From Pseudomonadota bacterium (GTDB taxonomy: Bacteria > Pseudomonadota > Alphaproteobacteria > Rhodospirillales > Magnetospirillaceae): a stretch of DNA of 22,461 nucleotides. The notes below the pieces were generated by a model. It ran no database searches. It was given only the letters and a program-made list of their open reading frames with translations, and was not told the origin of the DNA. Shown here one piece after another: positions 15,541 through 22,336 of the stretch. Within the stretch, counting starts at the first letter, position 1; every line of letters starts with the position of its first letter. The translations under genes were made by a program, and so were the position numbers. The DNA is taken from NCBI GenBank assembly GCA_023426365.1, contig JAFAAW010000047.1, positions 1-22,461 on the forward strand. The letters run 5' to 3'.

Positions 15541-16425
15541 ATGCCCGCGCGCGACCTTGCCACCGCCTTGCTGGTGGTCACGCTGTGGGGTCTGAACTTC
15601 ATCGCCGTGAAGGTGGCGCTGACCGCGTTGCCCCCCTTCCTGCTGACCGGCCTGCGCTTTGCCGGGGTGGCGCTGGCGCTGGCGCCGTTCTTCCGCCCGC
15701 GCCGCGATCAGATGTTGGGCATCGTCGGCATCGGTCTTGTGCTGGGCTGCGGCCATTTCGGCCTGCTGTTCCTGAGCGTGTCGGGCATGGACGCCGCCAC
15801 CGCCGCCATCGTCACCCAATTGGGCGTGCCGTTCAGCGCGCTTCTCGCCTGGCTCGCCTTTGGCGAACGGCTGGGACCGGCCCGCGCGCTGGGCATGGTG
15901 CTGGCATTTTCCGGCGTCACCCTGCTGGCCGGCGACCCCAGCCTGCCGCACTGGCTGCCGCTGGCCATTGGCGTGGTGTCCATGGTGTGCTGGGCGCTCA
16001 GCAACGTGCAGGTCAAGCGGCTGGGCAGCATCGCGCCGCTGGCGCTGAACGGCTGGATGGCGCTGTTCGCCGCCCCCATGCTGCTGGCCCTGTCGGGCGG
16101 GCTGGAAAGCGGCCAGACCCAGGCGGTGGAACGCGCCCTGGGCGACTGGAAGGTATTGGCGGCGCTGTCCTATACCGTCATCGGGTCATCGCTGGTGGCC
16201 TATAGCCTGTGGTATCAATTGCTGGCGCGCCATCCCATGAACCGCGTCGTCCCCATCACCTTGCTGGGGCCGGTGGTGGGCGTGGCCGGCGGCGTCGCCG
16301 TGCTGGGCGAGCCGCTGGGCTGGCACAAGCTGATCGGCGGCGCGCTGACCATCGCCGGCGTGGCGGTGGTGCAACTGGTGGGCGGCGTGGTGCCGCCCAA
16401 GGACGAACCGGAGCCGGGCGCATGA
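15541..16425 (+). CDS. EamA-family (DMT) inner-membrane transporter
   Basis: The 294-residue product has about ten hydrophobic helices in two EamA repeats, the standard drug/metabolite transporter layout. The N-terminus, LATALLVVTLWGLNFIAVKV with LPPFLLTGLRF, closely resembles E. coli EamA, an exporter of O-acetylserine and cysteine; specificity here is inferred and unproven. The second repeat ends with PITLLGPVVGVAGGVAVLGEPL. No Shine-Dalgarno sequence precedes the ATG, which is 37 bp after the uup stop, so translation may depend on coupling or a leader-independent mechanism. The stop overlaps the amidase start as ATGA. The cytoplasmic tail KDEPEPGA is short and acidic. Confidence 0.9.
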   Translation: MPARDLATALLVVTLWGLNFIAVKVALTALPPFLLTGLRFAGVALALAPFFRPRRDQMLGIVGIGLVLGCGHFGLLFLSVSGMDAATAAIVTQLGVPFSALLAWLAFGERLGPARALGMVLAFSGVTLLAGDPSLPHWLPLAIGVVSMVCWALSNVQVKRLGSIAPLALNGWMALFAAPMLLALSGGLESGQTQAVERALGDWKVLAALSYTVIGSSLVAYSLWYQLLARHPMNRVVPITLLGPVVGVAGGVAVLGEPLGWHKLIGGALTIAGVAVVQLVGGVVPPKDEPEPGA

Positions 16426-17111
16426 TCGCCAGAGCACCCCTCATCCAGCATCATTCGCCCAATTTCAACGAACGCCAGGGCGGGCCGGTCAACATGCTGG
16501 TGTTGCATTACACCGGCATGCGAAGCGCCGAGGAAGCCATCGAGCGGCTGCTCGATCCCGGCGCCCAGGTGTCCGCCCATTACGTGGTGGACGAGGACGG
16601 CACCACCCACGCCTTGGTGCCGGAAAGCGGCCGCGCATGGCATGCCGGACGGTCCTGGTGGCGCGGCGAGAGCGATATCAATTCCCGCTCGATCGGCGTC
16701 GAGATCGTCAATCCCGGCCACGAGTTCGGCTATCGCCCGTTCCCCGAGTCGCAGATGCGCGCCCTCACCCGCCTGTGCCTGGGCGTGCTGGCCCGCCATT
16801 CCATCAGCCCGCGCAACGTGGTCGGCCATTCCGACATCGCCCCCACCCGCAAGCAGGACCCGGGCGAGTTGTTCGATTGGGCGATGCTGAAAAGCTACGG
16901 CATCGGCCTGTGGCCGTTCGAGGGTAATGAAAGTGCGGAGCCCGACCCCGACACGGTGGCCGCCATGCTGACCGCCTATGGTTACGATATTACCGACCTG
17001 GGCGCGGCGATCGCCGCCTTCCAGCGTCATTTCCGCCCCGAGCGGGTGGACGGCGTCGCCGACACCCAGACCGCCGGGCGCCTGCAAAGGCTGCTGGTGG
17101 CCGCGGTCTGA
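16422..17111 (+). CDS. ampD: AmpD-type N-acetylmuramoyl-L-alanine amidase with PG-binding domain
   Basis: This 229-residue zinc amidase cleaves the bond between anhydro-MurNAc and the stem peptide during wall recycling. Zinc ligands by motif are H29 (LHYTG), H136 (VVGHSDIAP) and D146; the ten-residue gap between the last two equals that in E. coli AmpD. E94 (IGVEIVN) is the catalytic acid. From about residue 170 a PG_binding_1-like domain follows (AMLTAYGYDI to RLQRLL), an architecture shared with AmiD-like enzymes. Unlike AmiD, no signal peptide or lipobox is present, so it is predicted to be cytosolic. It overlaps the transporter stop (ATGA) and is probably translationally coupled to it. 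It converges on tusA with no clear terminator in the 69-bp gap. Confidence 0.93.
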   Translation: MIARAPLIQHHSPNFNERQGGPVNMLVLHYTGMRSAEEAIERLLDPGAQVSAHYVVDEDGTTHALVPESGRAWHAGRSWWRGESDINSRSIGVEIVNPGHEFGYRPFPESQMRALTRLCLGVLARHSISPRNVVGHSDIAPTRKQDPGELFDWAMLKSYGIGLWPFEGNESAEPDPDTVAAMLTAYGYDITDLGAAIAAFQRHFRPERVDGVADTQTAGRLQRLLVAAV

Positions 17112-17180
17112 CCCCCGCGCAAGCCCGGGCGGGGCGGCGCCGGGCGGAGCGGCGAACGCGACGGCCGCGCCGGGAAAGGT

Positions 17181-17402
17181 TCAGGTCAGCCGCTTGATGA
17201 CGAAGGTATAGACACCGCCTTCGTCGGCCCATTCCACCAGCTCGTTGCCGGTCTGGGTGCAAAACGCGTCCATGTCCTTGACCGATCCGGGATCGGTGGC
17301 GATGACCTTGAGCAGGCCGCCCATCGCGACGTTCTTCAGCGCCTTCTTGGCGCGCAGGATGGGCAGCGGGCAGCTCAGGCCCTTGACGTCCAGGATGTCC
17401 AT
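17181..17402 (-). CDS. tusA: TusA-family sulfur carrier protein
   Basis: The 73-residue protein has the family signature GLSCPLPILRAKKAL, with the persulfide-carrying cysteine at residue 11, and the two-layer alpha/beta pattern ending GGVYTFVIKRL. TusA relays sulfur from cysteine desulfurase in the cytosol toward tRNA thiolation, molybdenum cofactor or sulfur oxidation enzymes. It has a second cysteine at DAFCTQTG, seen in many TusA/SirA homologues. AGGAGAGGG precedes the ATG. It starts 12 bp after the stop of the Lrp-type regulator on the same strand and is almost certainly co-transcribed with it. No other sulfur-relay gene (TusBCD, TusE or sulfur oxidation) is present nearby. Confidence 0.95.
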   Translation of the reverse strand: MDILDVKGLSCPLPILRAKKALKNVAMGGLLKVIATDPGSVKDMDAFCTQTGNELVEWADEGGVYTFVIKRLT

Positions 17403-17414
17403 GGCCGCCCTCTC

Positions 17415-17915
17415 CTACTCGTGTTCGGCCTCGGGGCCGGCGTCCACGTCGATCGGCACGCCCGGCTGCAGCTTCGAGGTGCGGATCGCCAGCGAGCTTT
17501 TCACGTGGCTGATATTGGGCGCCGCCGTCAGCTTGGTGGTCAGGAAGCGCTGATAATCGTCCCAGTCATGGGCGACGATCTTGAGCAGGAAATCGGTCTC
17601 GCCCGCCAGCATGTGGCACTCGCGCACCTCGGGCCAGCCCAGCACCAGCTCCTCGAAGGCGCGCAGGTCGGCCTCGGCCTGGCTGTTCAGGCCCACATGG
17701 GCGAAAACGGTGACGTTGAAGGCCAGCGCATGCGGCTCGATCTCGGCGTGATAGCCCTTGATGTAGCCCGCTTCCTCCAGCGCCCGCACACGACGCAGGC
17801 AAGGCGGCGCCGAGATGCCGGCACGGCGCGCCAGCTCGACATTGGTCATGCGACCGTCGGCTTGCAGGTCCGCCAGAATCCGGCGGTCGATGCGGTCCAG
17901 CTTGACCCGCTGCAT
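17415..17915 (-). CDS. Lrp/AsnC family transcriptional regulator
   Basis: This 166-residue regulator has the N-terminal winged helix typical of the family: LDRIDRRILADLQADGRM, then VELARRAGISAPPCLRRVRALEEAGYI, ending near residue 60. A RAM effector-binding domain follows (about 70-145) with VRECHMLAGETDFLLKI. Length is standard with a short acidic tail. Lrp-type proteins bind amino acids and form octamers, acting globally or on a neighbouring gene; the ligand here is unknown. GGAG lies eight bases before the ATG, and a perfect TATAAT -10 lies about 34 bases upstream. Being first of a pair with tusA suggests a link to sulfur amino acid supply, an inference from position only. Confidence 0.94.
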   Translation of the reverse strand: MQRVKLDRIDRRILADLQADGRMTNVELARRAGISAPPCLRRVRALEEAGYIKGYHAEIEPHALAFNVTVFAHVGLNSQAEADLRAFEELVLGWPEVRECHMLAGETDFLLKIVAHDWDDYQRFLTTKLTAAPNISHVKSSLAIRTSKLQPGVPIDVDAGPEAEHE

Positions 17916-17948
17916 TTAAGGAACTCCAAACGGAAAGCGTTTCACGAA

Positions 17949-17954
17949 ATTATA
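17949..17954 (-). promoter_or_regulatory. -10 element of the lrp-tusA promoter
   Basis: On the minus strand the sequence is a perfect TATAAT inside an AT-rich patch, giving a start near 17942 and a leader of about 27 bases. A TTGGCG at 17975-17980 is the nearest -35-like hexamer but needs a 20-base spacer. A patch AAAGCGTTT just downstream may be a regulator contact. Confidence 0.5.
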
Positions 17955-18163
17955 TTACCGCGAGCGCGCCGCCCCGCCAAGCGCATGTTTACCCCGCACC
18001 GACGCATGCCCCCCTTGCAGATCCGCGCGCGAGGCATTTTCGGGGCGGCGTGGCGCGTGGGCCACAGGGCAAACACCCTATGGTGCGCCCCCATTCCGTT
18101 GCGCTAACGTGCGCCCCGGTGGTGAAAGGCATCACCTTGTTCACCCGAGCAGGATCGCCGGGA
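17955..18163. other. Divergent intergenic region upstream of the diguanylate cyclase
   Basis: Besides the lrp promoter this interval holds CACC-CTAT-GGTG at 18074-18085 (approximate) and GGTGAA (18121-18126) with its complement TTCACC (18140-18145), a 6-bp inverted repeat just before the cyclase ribosome-binding site. No convincing sigma70 promoter for the cyclase and no small gene are seen. Confidence 0.35.
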
Positions 18164-19363
18164 ATGCAGTTCGACATCCGCACCCTGTTGGTTGCCGTGG
18201 TTCTGGTCACCGCGTTCTGCGCGGCCGCCCGCTTTCTGCTGTGGCGCATGCACCCGGGCGTGCCCGGCCTGGGTTCGTGGGCGGCGGCCGGATTGCTGAG
18301 CGCCGTGGCGCTGGGGCTGTTCGGCGCCCACAACATGGTGATGGAGGAGGAGGCGCTGTCGCTGGCGCAGGGGATGATCATCGGCGGCCTGCTGTTGGCG
18401 TGGGACGGCTTTCGCCGCTTTCTCGGCCGCCCGCCGCTGTCGCCCCGGCTCACCCTGGCGGTGGTGGCGCTGCTGGTGCTGCCGGTGGTGATCGCCCACC
18501 TGCAATCCTCTCTGGCCCTGCGTTCGCTGGGCCTCTCCGCCTCGCTGGCGGCCACCTCGCTGATAATCACGCACGAATTGCTGACCGCCCGGACGGGCGG
18601 CAGCGCGTCTCGCATCACCGCCTATGTCTATGGGGCGAACGCGCTGTTCTTCCTGGTGCGCGGCATCGCCAGCATCAACGGCGAAACCACCCTGCAATCC
18701 CCCAGCCCCGGCATGCTTCCCGCCCTGGCGCTGCTGTGGTGGATGTGCGTCACCGTGGCGGTGACGCTGGGCATGGCGCTGATGACCGGGGAACGGCTGC
18801 AGGGCGAGTTGAACACGCTGGCCAGCCGCGATCCGCTGACCGGCGCGCTCAACCGCCGCGCCCTGGCGCTGGTGGCGGAGCGGGCGGTCGCCCATGCGCG
18901 CCGCACCGGCCGCCCGCTGTCGGTGCTGATGATGGACCTGGACCATTTCAAGCAGATCAACGACCGCATGGGCCATGCGGCCGGCGACGCCATCCTGTGC
19001 CGGTTCGCGGCGGTGGCCACCCGCATCCTGCGCGGCGAGGACCTGTTCAGCCGGTTCGGCGGCGAGGAATTCGTCGCCCTGTTGCCCGACACCTCCACCG
19101 AACACGCCCTGGCGGCGGCCGAGCGGCTGCGGCTGGCCTTTGCCGAGGACGCCCGGGCGATCGCGCCCCCCGACGACTTTGACGTCACCGTCAGCATCGG
19201 CCTTGCCGCCATGGCCGCCCACGAAACCCTGGAGGACACCTTGCGCCGCGCCGACCGCGCCCTGTACCAGGCCAAGGGCATGGGGCGCAATTGCTGCGCC
19301 GCGGACCCGTTGCCGCCTTCCGCGGCGGCCCCCGCCGGCCGGCAATTGGCGGCGTCGGCCTGA
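18164..19363 (+). CDS. Membrane-anchored diguanylate cyclase (GGDEF)
   Basis: The 399-residue product begins MQFDIRTLLVAVVLV; this ATG has AGGA nine bases upstream and places a transmembrane helix at the N-terminus, so it is preferred to the frame opening at 18050. About six hydrophobic helices fill residues 5-205. The GGDEF domain follows (about 215-385), with DPLTGALNRR from D223, DLDHFKQIND and GGEEF at 299-303, an active-site form compatible with c-di-GMP synthesis. RGED at 290-293 sits five residues before it and matches the RxxD inhibitory I-site, so product feedback is likely. No PAS, HAMP or EAL domain is present; the membrane region is an unassigned sensor. c-di-GMP normally controls motility versus attachment, which fits a genome region with chemoreceptors. 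Confidence 0.94.
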   Translation: MQFDIRTLLVAVVLVTAFCAAARFLLWRMHPGVPGLGSWAAAGLLSAVALGLFGAHNMVMEEEALSLAQGMIIGGLLLAWDGFRRFLGRPPLSPRLTLAVVALLVLPVVIAHLQSSLALRSLGLSASLAATSLIITHELLTARTGGSASRITAYVYGANALFFLVRGIASINGETTLQSPSPGMLPALALLWWMCVTVAVTLGMALMTGERLQGELNTLASRDPLTGALNRRALALVAERAVAHARRTGRPLSVLMMDLDHFKQINDRMGHAAGDAILCRFAAVATRILRGEDLFSRFGGEEFVALLPDTSTEHALAAAERLRLAFAEDARAIAPPDDFDVTVSIGLAAMAAHETLEDTLRRADRALYQAKGMGRNCCAADPLPPSAAAPAGRQLAASA

Positions 19364-19429
19364 ACCCGTTGGCCGGGGACTTTCCCGCCCCTTCCCTCGC
19401 CTTGCCGGACAGTCTGTAACCATTCCACC

Positions 19430-19458
19430 TTGCCCCGGCCAACCGCCGGGACTAGATT
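19430..19458 (+). promoter_or_regulatory. Candidate sigma70 promoter for the peroxiredoxin gene
   Basis: TTGCCC (19430-19435) and TAGATT (19453-19458), each four of six to consensus, are 17 bases apart and would start transcription about 40 bases before the peroxiredoxin ATG. No OxyR-type operator is evident. Confidence 0.35.
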
Positions 19459-19504
19459 GCCCACCCACATTCATCACCAAACAGTTTTCGAGGGAGCCTG
19501 AAGG

Positions 19505-20125
19505 ATGTCCGACGTGATCAATCCCGTGAGCCTGGTGACCCAAGCCGCTCCGGACTTCACCGCTCCGGCCGTGATGCCGAACAATGAGATCAACCCGGAA
19601 TTCAATCTGAAGTCCTATCTGAACGGCTCCTACGGCCTGGTCTTCTTCTATCCGCTGGACTTCACCTTCGTGTGCCCGTCGGAAATCCTCGCCCATGACC
19701 ACCGCCTGCAGGCGCTGGCCGACAAGGGCGTCAAGGTGGTCGCCGTGTCGGTGGATTCGCACTTCACCCATCTGGCGTGGAAGAACACCCCCGTCGAGAA
19801 GGGCGGCCTGGGCAACGTCCAGTTCCCCATGGTGGCCGACCTGACCAAGTCGATCGCGCGTTCCTACGGCGTGCTGATCAACGACGCCGTCGCGCTGCGC
19901 GGCTCGTTCCTGATCGACAAGAACGGCACCGTCCAGGTGGCCCACGTCAACAACCTGCCGCTGGGCCGCAACGTCGACGAGATGCTGCGTCTGGCCGATG
20001 CCCTGCAGTTCCACGAGGAGCATGGCGAGGTTTGCCCGGCCGGTTGGCAGAAGGGCAAGCCGGGCATGCAGGCCAGCCCGGAAGGCGTCGCCAAGTACCT
20101 GTCCGACAACGCCAAGGACCTGTAA
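19505..20125 (+). CDS. Typical 2-Cys peroxiredoxin (AhpC/Prx1 type)
   Basis: This 206-residue cytosolic peroxidase reduces H2O2 and organic hydroperoxides. The peroxidatic cysteine is C57 in YPLDFTFVCPSEI and the resolving cysteine is C177 in GEVCPAGW, the arrangement of typical 2-Cys enzymes that form an intersubunit disulfide. The length and the tail after C177 (GKPGMQASPEGVAKYL) suit the Prx1/AhpC subfamily. A GGLG segment near residue 99 resembles the GGLG motif of oxidation-sensitive (sluggish) enzymes, though the second YF motif is not obvious. GGGAG lies eight bases upstream of the ATG. No ahpF is adjacent; the next gene is trxB, so electrons probably come through thioredoxin. A strong terminator follows, so trxB is likely transcribed separately. 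Confidence 0.95.
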   Translation: MSDVINPVSLVTQAAPDFTAPAVMPNNEINPEFNLKSYLNGSYGLVFFYPLDFTFVCPSEILAHDHRLQALADKGVKVVAVSVDSHFTHLAWKNTPVEKGGLGNVQFPMVADLTKSIARSYGVLINDAVALRGSFLIDKNGTVQVAHVNNLPLGRNVDEMLRLADALQFHEEHGEVCPAGWQKGKPGMQASPEGVAKYLSDNAKDL

Positions 20126-20156
20126 GGCCGCCACGCCTTAACGGCATGCGTCGCGG

Positions 20157-20189
20157 GGAGGGCGCGGGGGAAACCCCGTGCCCTCCTTT
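20157..20189 (+). terminator. Intrinsic terminator of the peroxiredoxin gene
   Basis: A 13-bp stem pairs 20157-20169 with 20174-20186, with a single G-U pair, closed by a GAAA tetraloop and followed by TTT. It ends the peroxiredoxin transcript 30 bp after its stop. Confidence 0.8.
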
Positions 20190-20266
20190 GGCATCTGCAC
20201 CGCCCGTGCTTGCACGCCGCCTTCCCCCACCCTATTTTGTCACATTCCCTTTTGCCGAGGATCGCC

Positions 20267-21232
20267 ATGGCCACCCACCACACCAAAGTCCTCATCCTCG
20301 GGTCCGGCCCGGCCGGCTGCACCGCCGCCATCTATGCCGCCCGCGCCAACCTGTCGCCGTTGCTGGTTGCCGGCCTGCAGCCGGGCGGCCAGTTGACCAT
20401 CACCACCGACGTGGAGAACTTCCCCGGCTTCGCCGAGGCGATCCAGGGGCCGTGGCTGATGGAGCAGATGCAAAAGCAGGCCGAGCACGTGGGTGCGCAG
20501 TTCCTCTACGACACCATCACCGAGGTGGACCTGTCCAAGCGCCCGTTCGTGGCCAAGGGCGATTCGGGCGACACCTATGTGGGCGAGACCCTGGTGATCT
20601 GCACCGGCGCCACCGCGCGCTGGCTGGGCATCGAGTCGGAAAAGAAGTTCCAGGGCTTCGGCGTGTCCGCCTGCGCCACCTGCGACGGCTTCTTCTTCCG
20701 CAACAAGGAGGTCGTGGTGGTCGGCGGCGGCAATTCGGCCGTCGAGGAAGCCATCTATCTGTCCGGCATCGCCAGCAAGGTCACCCTGGTGCACCGCCGC
20801 GATTCCCTGCGCGCCGAGAAGATCGCCCAGGACCGCCTGTTCGCCAATCCCAAGGTCGAGGTGGTGTGGGACAGCGTCATCGACGAGATCCTCGGCGACG
20901 ACAACCCGCCCGGCGTCACCGGCGTGCGCCTCAAGAACGTGAAAAGCGGCGAGGTCTCCACCCTGGCCTGCGACGGCGTGTTCATCGCCATCGGCCACAA
21001 CCCCAACACCGAGCTGTTCAAGGGCGCCGTGGCCATCGACGACGAGGGCTACATCCTCACCACGCCCGGCTCGACCGCCACCAACGTCCCGGGCGTGTTC
21101 GCCGCCGGCGACGTCCAGGACAAGATCTATCGCCAGGCGGTCACCGCCGCCGGCACCGGCTGCATGGCCGCGCTGGAAGCCGAACGGTTCCTCGCCATCC
21201 ATGGACATATGGCGGAAGTTGCGGCACAGTAA
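20267..21232 (+). CDS. trxB: Thioredoxin reductase (NADPH)
   Basis: This 321-residue flavoenzyme transfers electrons from NADPH through FAD to thioredoxin in the cytosol. It has the FAD motif GSGPAGCTAA (12-21), the redox pair CATC (C136 and C139), the NADPH motif GGGNSAVEEA (from 153) with the downstream HRRDSLRAEK binding 2'-phosphate, and the second FAD segment GVFAAGDVQDKIYRQ. Length is standard for the low-molecular-weight bacterial type. The start at 20267 is supported by GAGG six bases upstream; the extended frame from 20210 is not. A weak -35/-10 pair, TTGCAC and TATTTT with 17-base spacing (20210-20238), may drive it. It lies between a peroxiredoxin and a LysR regulator, so it probably recycles the thioredoxin that reduces the peroxiredoxin. 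Confidence 0.96.
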   Translation: MATHHTKVLILGSGPAGCTAAIYAARANLSPLLVAGLQPGGQLTITTDVENFPGFAEAIQGPWLMEQMQKQAEHVGAQFLYDTITEVDLSKRPFVAKGDSGDTYVGETLVICTGATARWLGIESEKKFQGFGVSACATCDGFFFRNKEVVVVGGGNSAVEEAIYLSGIASKVTLVHRRDSLRAEKIAQDRLFANPKVEVVWDSVIDEILGDDNPPGVTGVRLKNVKSGEVSTLACDGVFIAIGHNPNTELFKGAVAIDDEGYILTTPGSTATNVPGVFAAGDVQDKIYRQAVTAAGTGCMAALEAERFLAIHGHMAEVAAQ

Positions 21233-21240
21233 CATCTGCT

Positions 21241-21280
21241 AAAATAAAAACGGCCCGGCGCCATCGGGGCGCCGGAGCCG
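21241..21280 (-). terminator. GC-rich hairpin with U-tract only on the minus strand
   Basis: CGGC plus CCGGCGCC (21251-21262), loop ATCGG and GGCGCCGG (21268-21275) plus GCCG (21277-21280) form a 12-bp stem with one bulged A. The A-rich tract 21241-21250 reads as a T-tract on the minus strand, while the plus-strand side ends ACAATT. Both flanking genes are plus-strand, so it may be a weak trxB terminator that also stops antisense transcripts. Confidence 0.6.
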
Positions 21281-21311
21281 ACAATTGGGGGGAAGGAGCC
21301 CGTTCAGGGAC

Positions 21312-22205
21312 ATGGATTGGGACAAGCTCAGGGTATTCCACGCCGTTGCCGAGGCGGGGAGTTTCACCCATGCGGGCGAGGTGCTGAACCTGAGCCAGTC
21401 TGCGGTCAGCCGTCAGATCAGCGCGCTCGAGGAAAGCCTGAACCTGCCGCTGTTCCACCGCCATGCCCGCGGCCTGATCCTGACCGAGCAGGGCGAGCTT
21501 CTCTACAAGACCGCGCGCGAGATATTCTCCAAGCTGGCGATGACCGAGGCGCTGCTGACCGAGAGCCGCGAGCGCCCGCAAGGACCGCTGAAGATCACCA
21601 CCACGGTGGCCTTCGGCTCGTTGTGGCTAACCCCGCGCATCAAGGATTTCCTCGATCTCTATCCCGAGATCGACGTCACCATGGTGCTTTATGACGGCGA
21701 GCTGGACCTCGCCATGCGCGAGGCGGACGTCGCCATCCGCATGATGCCGCCGCGCCAGCCCGACCTGATCCAGCGCCACCTGCTGACCATGCATTACAAC
21801 GTCTACGCGGCGCCGGAATACCTCAAGCGCTACGGCATGCCCAAGACGGCCGAGGAGCTGGACAACCACCACATCGTGGTCTACGGCGACGACGCCCGCG
21901 TGTCGCCGCCGGTGTCCAACGTCAACTGGCTGCTGGAGGCCGGCGCCACTCCGTCGCGCCCGCGCAAGCCGGTGCTCGAGGTGAACAACATCTACGGCAT
22001 CTACCGCGCCGTGAAGTCGGGCCTGGGCGTCGCCGCCCTGCCCGATTACATGACCACCGAGGCCGACAATCTGGTGCACATCCTGCCCGAACTGAAGGGT
22101 CCCAAGCTGGACACCTACTTCGTCTATCCCGAGGAACTGCGCCACTCCAAGCGCATCACGGTGTTCCGCGACTTCCTTTTGCATAAGATCCAGGAATCCC
22201 TGTGA
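21312..22205 (+). CDS. LysR-family transcriptional regulator, LsrB/VtlR-like
   Basis: The 297-residue protein begins MDWDKLRVFHAVAEAGSFTH, followed by the helix-turn-helix LNLSQSAVSRQISALEE and LPLFHRHARGLILTEQGELL (DNA-binding domain about 3-62), then a linker helix and a periplasmic-binding-like effector domain from about 90. The N-terminus closely matches, from memory, alphaproteobacterial LsrB/VtlR, regulators of envelope and oxidative stress or small RNA genes. No cysteine occurs anywhere in the protein, so thiol-based sensing is impossible here. The effector is unknown. The ribosome-binding site is poor: AAGGAG (21293-21298) is 13 bases away. The gene follows trxB by 79 bp on the same strand and no separate promoter is obvious. 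Confidence 0.93.
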   Translation: MDWDKLRVFHAVAEAGSFTHAGEVLNLSQSAVSRQISALEESLNLPLFHRHARGLILTEQGELLYKTAREIFSKLAMTEALLTESRERPQGPLKITTTVAFGSLWLTPRIKDFLDLYPEIDVTMVLYDGELDLAMREADVAIRMMPPRQPDLIQRHLLTMHYNVYAAPEYLKRYGMPKTAEELDNHHIVVYGDDARVSPPVSNVNWLLEAGATPSRPRKPVLEVNNIYGIYRAVKSGLGVAALPDYMTTEADNLVHILPELKGPKLDTYFVYPEELRHSKRITVFRDFLLHKIQESL

Positions 22206-22206
22206 T

Positions 22207-22228
22207 CGGACGCGGACGCCCGCGTCCG
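22207..22228 (+). terminator. Hairpin immediately after the LysR stop
   Basis: CGGACGCGG (22207-22215), loop ACGC and CCGCGTCCG (22220-22228) form a perfect 9-bp stem two bases after the stop codon. Only CTCCTTCC follows, so termination would be weak; it may mainly protect the 3' end. Confidence 0.45.
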
Positions 22229-22262
22229 CTCCTTCCCCCACGTTCATTTACAATTTTGTTAT

Positions 22263-22293
22263 GCGCGCCCTGCATGCCCAGGCCGCGCTTTTT
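22263..22293 (+). terminator. Intrinsic terminator downstream of the LysR gene
   Basis: GCGCGCCCT (22263-22271) pairs with AGGCCGCGC (22280-22288) with one internal C-C mismatch and an 8-base loop, followed by TTTTT (22289-22293). This is the likely transcript end for trxB-lysR. Confidence 0.65.
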
Positions 22294-22330
22294 CACATGG
22301 TTGTGAAGGCAGTCCTGCCGTACATAGGGT
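22292..22330 (+). promoter_or_regulatory. Inverted repeat and possible promoter before the terminal structured region
   Basis: TTCACA-TGGT-TGTGAA at 22292-22307 is a perfect 6-bp inverted repeat. TTGTGA at 22301-22306 could be a -35; the only -10-like hexamers are TACATA at 22321 (14-base spacer) and TAGGGT at 22325-22330 (18-base spacer), both poor. Confidence 0.25.
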
Positions 22331-22336
22331 GCGTCA

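Noticed and set aside
13305..15602. 765-codon minus-strand frame opposite uup
   Set aside because: It has low-complexity Gly/Ala/Leu/Arg composition and no motif; the plus strand has both ABC cassettes.
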